From Acholeplasmataceae bacterium UBA5769 (lineage in GTDB: Bacteria; Bacillota_I; Bacilli_A; Acholeplasmatales; Acholeplasmataceae): a stretch of 64,000 nucleotides of DNA. The notes below the pieces were generated by a model that searched no databases, was not told the DNA's origin, and saw only the letters and a list, made by a program, of their open reading frames with translations. Made by a program: the position numbers and the translations under genes. The stretch spans positions 25,466 through 89,465 of the forward strand of contig DIER01000011.1 in NCBI GenBank assembly GCA_002418725.1. The letters run 5' to 3'. Below are positions 8,572 to 16,006 of this stretch, piece after piece (positions within the stretch are counted from its first letter, which is position 1; each line of letters opens with the position of its first letter).

Positions 8572-9270
8572 CTACTCATCTTTAAAACGATAGCCTACAC
8601 CAACCTCTGTTAAAATGTAACTACTATTCGTGTTCGTTTGGCCTAACTTTTTTCGGATACTTGCCATAAACACTCTGAGCGACTGATAATCATCAACCGT
8701 ATGATAACCCCATATTTCTTCTTGGATAAAACGATGCGTTAATACTTTACCTTGATGCTTAACCAAAAGTTCGAGTAATTTAAATTCGATGGGTGTTAAA
8801 TGTATATCAGTACCATTAACGGAGACAAGATATTTATCAAAATCTATCGTTAAATTTTGATATGTAAACTCTTTTTCGGTTTGCATAGGGAGATTTCTAA
8901 GAGCTACTCTAATTCGAGCTAAAACTTCACCAATGTTGAAAGGCTTAGTAACATAATCGTTTGCACCCATATCAAGAGCACTGACTTTATCGAATTCTTT
9001 ACCTCGTGCGGAAATGATAATGACTGGAACGAGTGATACTTTCTTTATGTTTTCTAAGACTTCAAAACCATCGATATCAGGTAAGCCTAAATCGAGAAGC
9101 ACTAAATCAACATGCTGGTTAATGACCACTGATAATCCAATCGCACCTTCTTTAGCCTGCAACACGCGATACCCATTTGTCTTGAGTGCAAGAGATAAAA
9201 ATCGCTGCAATACTTCATCATCTTCAATGAGTAAGATGGTATGTTCTTGGTTATTCATGTTCTTGGACAC
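8572..9270 (-). CDS. KdpE-like response regulator
   Basis: OmpR-family response regulator, 232 residues. The receiver has IEDDE, the phospho-acceptor in LVLLDLGLPDIDG and Lys in VTKPFNIGEVLARI. The winged-helix domain has LTPIEFKLLELLVKH and SLRVFMASIRKKLGQ. It overlaps the 3' end of the sensor-kinase gene by 20 bases and is the last gene of the potassium operon, so the pair should act together. In Kdp systems such pairs sense potassium limitation and turgor. Here no kdpFABC genes are visible, so the likely target is the Trk/Ktr operon itself. The ATG lies within the kinase gene after GGAGGTG. Confidence 0.9.
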   Translation of the reverse strand: MSKNMNNQEHTILLIEDDEVLQRFLSLALKTNGYRVLQAKEGAIGLSVVINQHVDLVLLDLGLPDIDGFEVLENIKKVSLVPVIIISARGKEFDKVSALDMGANDYVTKPFNIGEVLARIRVALRNLPMQTEKEFTYQNLTIDFDKYLVSVNGTDIHLTPIEFKLLELLVKHQGKVLTHRFIQEEIWGYHTVDDYQSLRVFMASIRKKLGQTNTNSSYILTEVGVGYRFKDE

Positions 9271-10735
9271 CTCCTGTTTTTGGAATCACTAAACGAAATG
9301 TTGCACCACCTATATCATTGTTTACGGCTTCAATTGAACCCATATGAGCATTCAAGATAGATTTGCAAATCGATAGACCTAAGCCTATACCACGATGCAT
9401 GTCACCGGAATGATGTTGAAATGTCTGATAATCATCGAAAATATGAGCAAGATGATCAGGTGGAATTCCTCCACCATTATCAACCACCTCGATGATATAA
9501 TCCTCATCATTTGAAGCAAAAGACAAGCAAATGATTGAATCGTTTTTTGTGTGTGCAATAGCATTATCAATGAGATTAACGAGAACCTGAACAATCAATT
9601 GACCATCAACCTCTATATAGGCATCATCAACATTTTCGATAGTGAGTTGATGTTGACCCAAGCGATGTTGTGTTCTTTCTTTAGCTTCATTAAATATATC
9701 TCCAATGAGTTCTTGTTTGATATGCAACACTTGGTTTTTTGAACTTAATCTTGTCATATATAAAATGTTCTCAATAAAAACACTTAATTGGGCAGATTCA
9801 TCATATAAATCTTTTATGATTGTTAACTTATTTTTATCATCAATTTGAAAGAAACTCTCTTCGAGAAAACTCAATCCTGTTTGGAGTGTTGTTAATGGAG
9901 TTCTTAAATCATGTGATATGCTTCTTAGTAACATGGTTTTAAAACGTTCTTTTTCAAATTCGAGTTTGGATATTTGCTCAATCTCACGGCTGTGTTCTTG
10001 GTCAAGTAAACCGCTGACTAGCAAGATCACTGTTTGAATAAATTCTTCATCTTCTTTAGAAAGATCACCAGAAAGACAATCAATACATAATGCACCATAG
10101 AAACGTTCTTTAGATTGAATGATTAAGACTTTATAGCCTAACTCGCGATGTACAAGTTCATATGCACCACCATTTATTTGCTCCTTAATCATTTGTCTAA
10201 CAATCTGTTTTTGATGTTCTTCGATGAGAGGATCTCCGAGCAATTGGTCATTAAGATCATAAAAACATAGATTTCGATTTATATCACCCTTGATAGCATC
10301 TAGCATGATATAAATGGTTTCATCCCGATTTTTTGCATGATGTAGATCGTTCGATAAATGGTACAAAAGCTCAATTTTGAGAGCGTTTGTCTTTGCATAA
10401 TTGATCTGATATTGTAATTTAGCTGTTTGAGAACCAATAATTACGATGGTAATCACAAAAATAACAAGCGTGATGATGTAATTCACATCATCAATCAAGA
10501 ATGTGAATTTAGGTTCTGTAAAGAAGAAGTTAAAAATAAAGACGAGGAAAAATGTGGAAATCAACCCGTTTTGAGTGCTTTTCGTTTGAACGATAATTAA
10601 TATAATTGAAGCAATATACACAAGAAGAATGTTTTCTTTTCTTAATTGCAACTGTTCAAAAGCAAAAGATAGAAGCGTTGATAGACTTAATACAATGAGT
10701 ACAAAGATGAGTTGGTGTATCCAGCGTTTTTTCAA
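9251..10735 (-). CDS. KdpD-like sensor histidine kinase lacking the N-terminal KdpD domain
   Basis: Membrane histidine kinase, 494 residues. Residues 1-105 hold four membrane segments of the DUF4118 type found in KdpD, followed by a GAF-like region (about 120-245). The phospho-acceptor His is in SISHDLRTPLTTL. The ATPase motifs are NLIDNAIAHT, VVDNGGGIPPDH and GIGLGLSICKSIL. Classical KdpD has about 400 more N-terminal residues (KdpD and Usp domains), which are absent, so this is a short form. It starts right at the end of the channel gene and overlaps the regulator. The context points to control of potassium uptake, perhaps with c-di-AMP, which is inference. Confidence 0.9.
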   Translation of the reverse strand: MKKRWIHQLIFVLIVLSLSTLLSFAFEQLQLRKENILLVYIASIILIIVQTKSTQNGLISTFFLVFIFNFFFTEPKFTFLIDDVNYIITLVIFVITIVIIGSQTAKLQYQINYAKTNALKIELLYHLSNDLHHAKNRDETIYIMLDAIKGDINRNLCFYDLNDQLLGDPLIEEHQKQIVRQMIKEQINGGAYELVHRELGYKVLIIQSKERFYGALCIDCLSGDLSKEDEEFIQTVILLVSGLLDQEHSREIEQISKLEFEKERFKTMLLRSISHDLRTPLTTLQTGLSFLEESFFQIDDKNKLTIIKDLYDESAQLSVFIENILYMTRLSSKNQVLHIKQELIGDIFNEAKERTQHRLGQHQLTIENVDDAYIEVDGQLIVQVLVNLIDNAIAHTKNDSIICLSFASNDEDYIIEVVDNGGGIPPDHLAHIFDDYQTFQHHSGDMHRGIGLGLSICKSILNAHMGSIEAVNNDIGGATFRLVIPKTGGVQEHE

Positions 10736-12199
10736 TTACAATACCTTCTTTTTTGTAATTTTTAAAATCATACTTGAAAAAGCTATAATAACAACAAAGA
10801 ATTCTAGTCTCCCAATAAACATACCAATCATAGATGTCCATAGCAGTGGTGCAGGTGTTTCGATGCCTATGATTCCAATAGATAGGCCAACAGTGCCTAA
10901 AGATGAAGAAAATTCGAATAATGAAGACTCTAGGGAGTGACCATAAAACATAAACATTGATGTTCCAACCATAAGTGTAAGCAGATAGACCATAATAAAT
11001 GAGTGATTATGATACAAATCTTCGGGTTCAATATCGTATTTTTTGCCAAATTTCATAATGTCGTAGGTATGAATTGTCCGTTGATGTGATAAACGATCAC
11101 GAATATTCCAATACAACTCTTTAAGCATGATGCCTACTCGATATTGTTTAATACCTCCTGATGTTGAGCCTGCTTGTCCACCAATAATCATTAATATTAT
11201 AACACTAAAGTTAAAAACGTATGGCATCTCTTGGAAAGAGGTTATCGTTTGAAATCCTGTTGTGGTGATCGCACTTACATATTGAAATAATGCTGTTCTC
11301 AAACCGAAAAGCCCTGTATGTGTAGTTAAAGTTAGCCATAATATACCGATAAAAATGATAGTTAAGACCACAAATAACTTCGTTTCGATGTGTTGAAATG
11401 CTTTTTTGAATTTACCTTTGATGATATAAAGATGGATGATCATGTTTGTACTTCCCAGTAGCATCAACACTATGGTGATAATTTCAATGGGAAAACTATG
11501 ATAGTAACCAACAGATTCTGGATGGGTAGAAAAACCTCCTGTGGATAAACTTGCAATGGCATGATTGATTGCATCAAAAAATGTGACACCAAAAATCATA
11601 TAGGATACTGTACCTAGAATAATGTATATCGTATACATGGATAAAATCAACCTTGCAGAACGGGCTAGATTAGGTAATAGTTTATCGTTATGACCTTCTG
11701 CGTGATATAAACGCATTCCGTATTTATCTGAAATAGTGGAAGTTAAGATAAGAACTAAACCAATACCTCCAATAAACTGCATGATACTGCGATAGAGCAG
11801 AAGCATTTTTGATGCATTTGCTACATCAACCACAGTCAATCCAGTCGTTGAGTAACCACTTGTTGCTTCAAATAGACTTTGAGTTAGCGTATATTTTCCA
11901 CTTAACAGCAAGGGTAATGAAGAAATAACGATAGCCAATATCCAAATAAAAACTAAAAGCACAGCATCTTGATGACGCTCCAATTTTTCTGGTTTTTTAC
12001 CTCTGATTGTTTGACTCATTAAATAACCTAGTACCAATGAAGTTACACCAGGAATTATCCAATAATAAGCATCGGCTATTTCGCTAGAATCAAAGAAAAG
12101 AACGATCAATGGAAGAAGTGTGATTGCTCCAATAAGCATCATAAAAACACCGAGATACCCAAAAATCATTGGGTATCCCTTTACTTGATTACTTTTCAT
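10736..12199 (-). CDS. Potassium channel subunit TrkH/KtrB
   Basis: Potassium-translocating membrane subunit of the Trk/Ktr superfamily, 487 residues from the ATG at 12199. An upstream in-frame start would lie within the RCK gene and has no support. About ten hydrophobic segments are seen. The four pore loops carry TTGLT (ATSGYSTTGLTVV), TGGFS (SLSTGGFSTHP), TTGFQ and TVGLS. The Arg-rich cytosolic stretch and SGGIKQYR are typical. It overlaps the preceding RCK gene by 11 bases, showing translational coupling. Together with the two RCK proteins it should form a gated K+ (or K+/Na+) uptake system at the cell membrane. Confidence 0.93.
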   Translation of the reverse strand: MKSNQVKGYPMIFGYLGVFMMLIGAITLLPLIVLFFDSSEIADAYYWIIPGVTSLVLGYLMSQTIRGKKPEKLERHQDAVLLVFIWILAIVISSLPLLLSGKYTLTQSLFEATSGYSTTGLTVVDVANASKMLLLYRSIMQFIGGIGLVLILTSTISDKYGMRLYHAEGHNDKLLPNLARSARLILSMYTIYIILGTVSYMIFGVTFFDAINHAIASLSTGGFSTHPESVGYYHSFPIEIITIVLMLLGSTNMIIHLYIIKGKFKKAFQHIETKLFVVLTIIFIGILWLTLTTHTGLFGLRTALFQYVSAITTTGFQTITSFQEMPYVFNFSVIILMIIGGQAGSTSGGIKQYRVGIMLKELYWNIRDRLSHQRTIHTYDIMKFGKKYDIEPEDLYHNHSFIMVYLLTLMVGTSMFMFYGHSLESSLFEFSSSLGTVGLSIGIIGIETPAPLLWTSMIGMFIGRLEFFVVIIAFSSMILKITKKKVL

Positions 12200-12866
12200 T
12201 TGCTTCAACCTTCCCTTGGATAAAATCAATCGCTTGTTTCTGTTTTTGTGGTGTTGAAATAAGAACAAGACGATCCTGTGGATAAATGGTTGTTTCCCCA
12301 TTAACAATGATGACATCTGGGTCACGATAGATACACCCTATGTTAATAAAATCTGGAATATGTGCATCTCTAACTTTAAGATTTGCAATGGAGGACGTTT
12401 CTTCGACGATTATTTCAGTAATCATGATTTTCTCGTTTTCAATTGTCATCGTCTTCATGAAATCTTCAATAATGGACTCATTTTTGATGCTTTCACCTAA
12501 TAAATAAGTAGAACTTATAACCGAGTCAATTCCCAGTTTCTTAAAAATGTCAACTCTTTTTGGATTTCTTACAACGCATACGACTCTCTTAGCATTGAAT
12601 AACTGCTTTGCTGTTATGCATGCCACATAATTATCGATATCATTGGTTGATAGAGCAATGAAAACATCTGCATCATATGCGGCAGCATCTTCTAAGACAT
12701 AAGCTTTTGTCGAATCTCCATAGAGGACAGGTATACGATTCGAACTACTGATATAAGTACCAAAGTCTCTATCAGAATTGATGACAGTGAGATCATGTTT
12801 CTCTTGCTTGAACTTCTTAATGATGAAATCAGCCTCGTGTGTTCCATTGACAATTACAATTTTCAT
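12189..12866 (-). CDS. TrkA/KtrA potassium-gating protein (RCK-N plus RCK-C)
   Basis: Cytosolic gating ring protein, 225 residues. The first part is a Rossmann NAD/ATP-binding RCK-N domain. Its usual glycine motif is altered to IVNGTHEADFI, while VLYGDST and DVFIALSTND fit the fold. Residues about 140-218 form an RCK-C domain (EETSSIANLKVRDAHIPDFI, PQDRLVLIST) that often binds c-di-AMP in Gram-positives. It overlaps the upstream RCK-N gene by 4 bases (ATGA) and the channel gene by 11. The two RCK proteins may form a mixed ring: this one has the C domain while the other keeps the canonical nucleotide loop. Confidence 0.88.
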   Translation of the reverse strand: MKIVIVNGTHEADFIIKKFKQEKHDLTVINSDRDFGTYISSSNRIPVLYGDSTKAYVLEDAAAYDADVFIALSTNDIDNYVACITAKQLFNAKRVVCVVRNPKRVDIFKKLGIDSVISSTYLLGESIKNESIIEDFMKTMTIENEKIMITEIIVEETSSIANLKVRDAHIPDFINIGCIYRDPDVIIVNGETTIYPQDRLVLISTPQKQKQAIDFIQGKVEANEK

Positions 12867-13282
12867 TTCTTCACCTTCTCACGTTTTTGACAAAAATCAT
12901 CTATGGATAAAACAAACGGATAGATAGTCTGTATATTTGTTTTCTTGACTAAAACACCTTTATCATTATCTGTGAAGCGAACGTATATATTAGGAACGTG
13001 ATATACATAAAAACAAAGGTGAGCAATAAATAAGTTGACATTGTCACTATCTGTTGTGATAATCACTTCATCAGCTTCACGAATACTTGCTTCATTTTCT
13101 AGTATACTCATATCAGTTGCATCTCCGATGATGTCATAACCACTAAATGTCTCATTAAGCTTTCTAAATGATGTTTGTTCTTTGTCAACAATCAAAACAT
13201 CTCTGCCTTGATCAGAAAGCATGGTAGCTATACTCGCACCTAACCTACCAGAACCAATGATGACACTTTTAGTTTTTTTCAT
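12863..13282 (-). CDS. Short TrkA-N (RCK-N only) protein
   Basis: A 139-residue protein from the ATG at 13282, with only the nucleotide-binding RCK-N domain. SVIIGSGRLGASIATML is the dinucleotide loop, followed by VLIVDKEQ, DIIGDATD and DEVIITTDSDNVN. The RCK-C ligand domain is missing, so it is shorter than typical TrkA or KtrA. A longer reading from 13354 would overlap the Sm-like gene more and has no better ribosome site. It sits between the Sm-like gene and the two-domain TrkA gene. A mixed gating ring with the latter is likely but inferred. Confidence 0.83.
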   Translation of the reverse strand: MKKTKSVIIGSGRLGASIATMLSDQGRDVLIVDKEQTSFRKLNETFSGYDIIGDATDMSILENEASIREADEVIITTDSDNVNLFIAHLCFYVYHVPNIYVRFTDNDKGVLVKKTNIQTIYPFVLSIDDFCQKREKVKK

Positions 13283-13460
13283 GGATTTCACCCACGACTT
13301 GAATCGTTTTGATGGCTGAAAAAGCCACATAATACGGACCATTGGTCGATTCAATTAATACGAATTGATCATATATATCAATAACTTTCCCAACTAATGT
13401 TATGAATCCAGTTGTAGCATTTAAAGCGATTTTAATTTTTAAGCCAATTAACTCTTTCAT
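13269..13460 (-). CDS. Small Sm-like protein, first gene of potassium operon
   Basis: A 63-residue protein from the ATG at 13460, preceded by AAGGAGG at good distance. Alternating hydrophobic strands (IGLKIKIALN, FITLVGKVIDIYDQFVLIES, YYVAFSAIKTIQVVGE) suggest a small five-strand beta barrel of the Sm type. Similar short proteins of unknown role (YuzF/DUF6897-like) occur in Firmicutes. It overlaps the TrkA-N gene by 14 bases and is probably co-translated with it. No catalytic residues are visible. RNA binding or a protein-contact role is possible; function is unknown. The link to potassium uptake rests on position only. Confidence 0.7.
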   Translation of the reverse strand: MKELIGLKIKIALNATTGFITLVGKVIDIYDQFVLIESTNGPYYVAFSAIKTIQVVGEIHEKN

Positions 13461-13506
13461 TTCACAAACCTCCTTGAAATACATATTTAGTTTATTCTTC
13501 TCAGTA

Positions 13507-13584
13507 TTAAGATTCTATTCATATTTTGCGTATTGATGTTAAGATTGCATTAAGATGCTTTTTAAGCAATACTTAAGATTTAAG
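13507..13584. promoter_or_regulatory. Cluster of TTAAGAT direct repeats at helical spacing
   Basis: TTAAGAT occurs at 13507, 13539, 13550 and 13573, and truncated TTAAG at 13562 and 13580. Starts at 13539, 13550, 13562 and 13573 are 11, 12 and 11 bp apart, on one face of the helix. This is the layout of OmpR/PhoB-type binding sites. The cluster lies between the potassium operon (minus) and the gene at 13638 (plus), whose -10 may be TAAGAT at 13592. Either response regulator in the window could be the binder. Confidence 0.5.
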
Positions 13585-13637
13585 TAAGGGATAAGATAGT
13601 TCTTTTTGGTAGACTAAAAACCAAAGGAGGGGAGAAA

Positions 13638-14126
13638 ATGCAACCATTTGTTGTACCATGGTCGTTTTTTATGACGTATGATTATGAACAAAATGAACTC
13701 AAAATCTATCCTTCAGAAGAATTTAAGCGTAAAATGAAATTAGAAAGCGATACGTTTCTTGTTCAGGGTGATGAGATTAGAGAACTCATCCATAAATACG
13801 ACTACCGCAAACTCATTTATTTTAGTCAAAATCCACTGGTTCAACCTTTTGATACGGTGTTAAGGATGAGACTATCTGTCGACATGTCATATTTAAGAAC
13901 GCAAGCGATTTGTCAAAGCCATACCAAAGGATTTCATTGTTTGCTCATTGAAGACAAATATCTACATAGGCTTCGTCCACTTTGGCACCTCGAAAGACAT
14001 GAGATCAAACAGATTGCCCTGTTAGATCCATCTATCTATTCCATTGATCAAGCAGCTGAAGTTGAGCTTTTTAAAGCACATTTATTGAAAATACTTGATA
14101 AACCTAACGAATTAATAAATACGTAA
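13638..14126 (+). CDS. Hypothetical protein, possible target of response regulator
   Basis: A 162-residue soluble protein that I do not recognise. It has a strong AAGGAGGGG ribosome site 8 bases before the ATG. There is no signal peptide and no membrane segment. The sequence is rich in aromatic and charged residues and has no clear nucleotide or metal motif; CQSHTKGFHCLLIEDKYLHRLRPLWHLERHE includes several Cys and His but no standard spacing. The gene sits right after the TTAAGAT repeat cluster, divergent from the potassium operon, so it may be in the same regulon. A small secreted-protein gene follows 75 bases later. Confidence 0.7.
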   Translation: MQPFVVPWSFFMTYDYEQNELKIYPSEEFKRKMKLESDTFLVQGDEIRELIHKYDYRKLIYFSQNPLVQPFDTVLRMRLSVDMSYLRTQAICQSHTKGFHCLLIEDKYLHRLRPLWHLERHEIKQIALLDPSIYSIDQAAEVELFKAHLLKILDKPNELINT

Positions 14127-14201
14127 TAATCCCGTCAGTTGGTCGTAATATATTCTATGTATAATGAAGGCATCCTAGATCAAAAGGAAGAGGTGCATGG
14201 T

Positions 14202-14516
14202 ATGAAATATATCATCATGGCACTCACAGTGATGCTCGCAGCTATGTTATTTCTATTAGAGGTGTCTAAAACACAAGCGACAACCGTTGACATTAATGAA
14301 ATCATTTTTGAAGACGCACAAGGGAATATCGTTTACCATGAACATGTTGCCTCTGGCGCATCGTTAGAAGGTTTTCAATTACCAGAAGGTCCACAAAGAG
14401 CAGGTTATGTGTTCGTGGGTTGGAGTGGTGAGTTACCAGAGTATATGCCTCATGCTGATTTGGTTTATGTAGCCATCTACTTAGAACAAGTCTTAAGTTT
14501 AAATGTAGCCATTTAA
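14202..14516 (+). CDS. Small secreted protein with one InlB B-repeat-like unit
   Basis: A 104-residue protein from the ATG at 14202, which has AAGGAAGAGG upstream; the frame is open earlier but without support. Residues 1-26 are an N-terminal signal or anchor (MALTVMLAAMLFLLEVS, then TQA). The remainder, with RAGYVFVGWSGELPEYMPHADLVYVAIY, matches the pattern of the Listeria-Bacteroides (InlB B-type, Flg_new) repeat, a small ubiquitin-like beta fold found on bacterial surface proteins. Only one repeat is present. It could be an exported adhesin-like module; no function can be stated. Two tandem terminators follow. Confidence 0.7.
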   Translation: MKYIIMALTVMLAAMLFLLEVSKTQATTVDINEIIFEDAQGNIVYHEHVASGASLEGFQLPEGPQRAGYVFVGWSGELPEYMPHADLVYVAIYLEQVLSLNVAI

Positions 14517-14517
14517 G

Positions 14518-14540
14518 AAAGCACGCAAGTGCTTTTTATT
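14518..14540 (+). terminator. Terminator 1 after the InlB-like gene
   Basis: AAAGCAC-GCA-AGTGCTTT followed by TTATTTT, just after the stop codon. Confidence 0.7.
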
Positions 14541-14554
14541 TTCATCATATAAAG

Positions 14555-14575
14555 AAGGCTACAAAGCCTTTTTTT
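14555..14575 (+). terminator. Terminator 2 after the InlB-like gene
   Basis: AAGGCT-ACAA-AGCCTT followed by five more T; a second hairpin 15 bases after the first. Confidence 0.7.
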
Positions 14576-14620
14576 GTTAAGATAAGTATGAAGTCGAATG
14601 CCTGAAGATAAGGCTTATGA

Positions 14621-14629
14621 TGATATAAT
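14621..14629 (+). promoter_or_regulatory. Extended -10 promoter TGATATAAT
   Basis: A perfect extended -10 element 63 bases before the phosphodiesterase-fold gene, without a clear -35 hexamer. Confidence 0.5.
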
Positions 14630-14692
14630 AAAGGCTAATAGAAAGGGGATTCATGTGATTCTTTCAATTTAGGATTCATATGATATGCAATC

Positions 14693-15427
14693 ATGTATAT
14701 AGCAAGTATTAACTTAAGAATAAATGTTGATGTTGATGGCTTAAATGCTTGGCCCTACCGCAAGAAGAAGATGATTGATTTTATCTTAAAAGAGAATTTT
14801 GATTTTATAGGATGTCAAGAAGCTTCGCCACTGATGATAAGTGATCTTACAGAAGGGATCGGTCATCTTTATGATGTGGTTTTTGAACCAAGAGATGAAC
14901 GCGGCGAAAGCACACCCATCTTTTATAAAAAAACGAACCAACCGGTCGCATGTGGTACGAAGTGGCTGACAGATACACCAAATGTTTTATCTCAAATCAA
15001 AGGCAGTCATTTTCCTAGAATCGTCACCTATGCAAGATTTAAAGATGTTTTATTATTTAATACCCATCTGGATTATGCCTCTGATGATGTTTGTCATAAA
15101 CAAGCAACTTTCTTAGTGGATATCATCAAACACATCGCTTACGAAAAGGAACCTATCGTCATTACTGGTGATTTTAATATGAAGCCACATTCAAAGACGA
15201 TATCCTTCATGGAAACAGAGTTTAAAACATGTTATCATCAGCCATCGGATCATCTGTTAACGTATCACGCTTTTACTGATGAAACAAAAGGACAACCGAT
15301 TGACTATATTTTTTACTCAAATCATTTCTACCCAGAGCGTTTCAATATCCATCATCACGAAAAGAAGCATGTTTACATGAGTGATCATTACCCCATCTCT
15401 GTATATTTAAGCAAATTTAGATTTTAA
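14693..15427 (+). CDS. Endonuclease/exonuclease/phosphatase-fold protein
   Basis: A 244-residue member of the EEP superfamily (DNase I, AP endonuclease, sphingomyelinase and inositol-phosphatase fold). The metal and catalytic residues are visible in order: Asn in SINLRI, Glu in GCQEASPLM, His and Asp in FNTHLDYAS, ITGDFNMKP, and the C-terminal SDHYPISV. It has no signal peptide, so it is cytosolic. The substrate (nucleic acid, lipid or sugar phosphate) cannot be decided from the motifs. The ATG lacks a good ribosome site, so the start is less certain than the domain. It ends at a bidirectional terminator shared with the tRNA gene. Confidence 0.85.
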   Translation: MYIASINLRINVDVDGLNAWPYRKKKMIDFILKENFDFIGCQEASPLMISDLTEGIGHLYDVVFEPRDERGESTPIFYKKTNQPVACGTKWLTDTPNVLSQIKGSHFPRIVTYARFKDVLLFNTHLDYASDDVCHKQATFLVDIIKHIAYEKEPIVITGDFNMKPHSKTISFMETEFKTCYHQPSDHLLTYHAFTDETKGQPIDYIFYSNHFYPERFNIHHHEKKHVYMSDHYPISVYLSKFRF

Positions 15428-15436
15428 AATATAAAA

Positions 15437-15465
15437 AAAGCACAGGTCAAATGACGTGTGCTTTT
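15437..15465. terminator. Bidirectional terminator between EEP gene and tRNA-Lys
   Basis: AAAAGCAC pairs with GTGCTTTT. A-runs and T-runs flank both sides, so it can serve the plus-strand gene and the minus-strand tRNA. Confidence 0.7.
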
Positions 15466-15476
15466 GGTTTATAAAG

Positions 15477-15552
15477 TGGTACCCCCTGTAGGGCTCGAAC
15501 CTACGACCCACTGATTAAGAGTCAGTTGCTCTACCAACTGAGCTAAGGAGGC
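15477..15552 (-). tRNA. tRNA-Lys (anticodon CTT)
   Basis: The minus strand reads as a full cloverleaf. The acceptor GCCTCCT pairs with AGGGGGT (two wobble pairs). The D arm begins TAGCTCAGTTGGTAGAGC. The anticodon stem ACTGA/TCAGT encloses the loop CTCTTAA, giving anticodon CTT. The T arm contains GTTCGAGCCC, and the encoded CCA is at 15477-15479. It is a single tRNA gene with its own promoter and terminator. It decodes AAG lysine codons; a second tRNA for AAA would be elsewhere. Confidence 0.96.
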
Positions 15553-15573
15553 ACATGAAACCGTGCACTGATA

Positions 15574-15601
15574 ATTATAACATAGGATTTTTAAATTGCA
15601 A
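15574..15601 (-). promoter_or_regulatory. Promoter of tRNA-Lys
   Basis: On the minus strand TTGCAA (15601-15596), a 16-base spacer and TATAAT (15579-15574). The start would fall about 15 bases before the mature tRNA. Confidence 0.65.
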
Positions 15602-15646
15602 GACAAAACCGCATAAAAAATCCATTTTTATTAGGCACTTTCATGC

Positions 15647-16006
15647 TCACATCTTGGCGCGTTCAATGACCTCATCACACACGCGGTATGCAAGGTTTAT
15701 ATAATCAGGTTTTTCCAAAGGAAAAAGAATAGCTGATTTACCAAACTTTATGCGAGGGATCTTTCGTTCTTTAAAAGACTCGACGTATGAAAAATCAGTT
15801 GTATATAAAGAGAAGTGTTGTTTTCCTCCGCCTAACATGATGAACAGTTTAGGCTTTAATTTTAGCATAGGTCTTTGATAGGATAAGACGATGTCATAAG
15901 TTGGGTAATTTTTCTTTAAGTAAGTCAAAACCTGCTCTGTCCACGTACGCAAAGGATTTTCAAGGGTATTTAAATAATCATCGATCGTTTTAAACAAGAG
16001 CGTCAC
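15647..16006 (-). CDS. DUF1801 (frataxin-like fold) protein
   Basis: A 119-residue soluble protein with the DUF1801/YdhG pattern: LEVRTW-like N-terminal helix (LENPLRTWTEQVLTYLKKNYP), SYQRPMLKLKPKLFIMLGGGKQHFSLYTTDF and a C-terminal KFGKSAILFPLEKP. Members have a frataxin-like fold, and some were proposed as iron chaperones; the biochemical role is not settled. It overlaps the 3' end of the upstream MFS transporter gene by 17 bases, so the two are translated together. No metal-binding cluster is obvious beyond scattered acidic residues. Confidence 0.75.
   Translation of the reverse strand: MTLLFKTIDDYLNTLENPLRTWTEQVLTYLKKNYPTYDIVLSYQRPMLKLKPKLFIMLGGGKQHFSLYTTDFSYVESFKERKIPRIKFGKSAILFPLEKPDYINLAYRVCDEVIERAKM

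Noticed and set aside
8572..10735. Complete Kdp ATPase system
   Set aside because: Only the regulator pair is present; the adjacent transporter is of the Trk/Ktr type and no kdpFABC is seen.
12200..12325. Extended N-terminus of the potassium channel gene
   Set aside because: The added 42 residues overlap the RCK gene and do not look like a membrane protein start; the ATG at 12199 fits the family.
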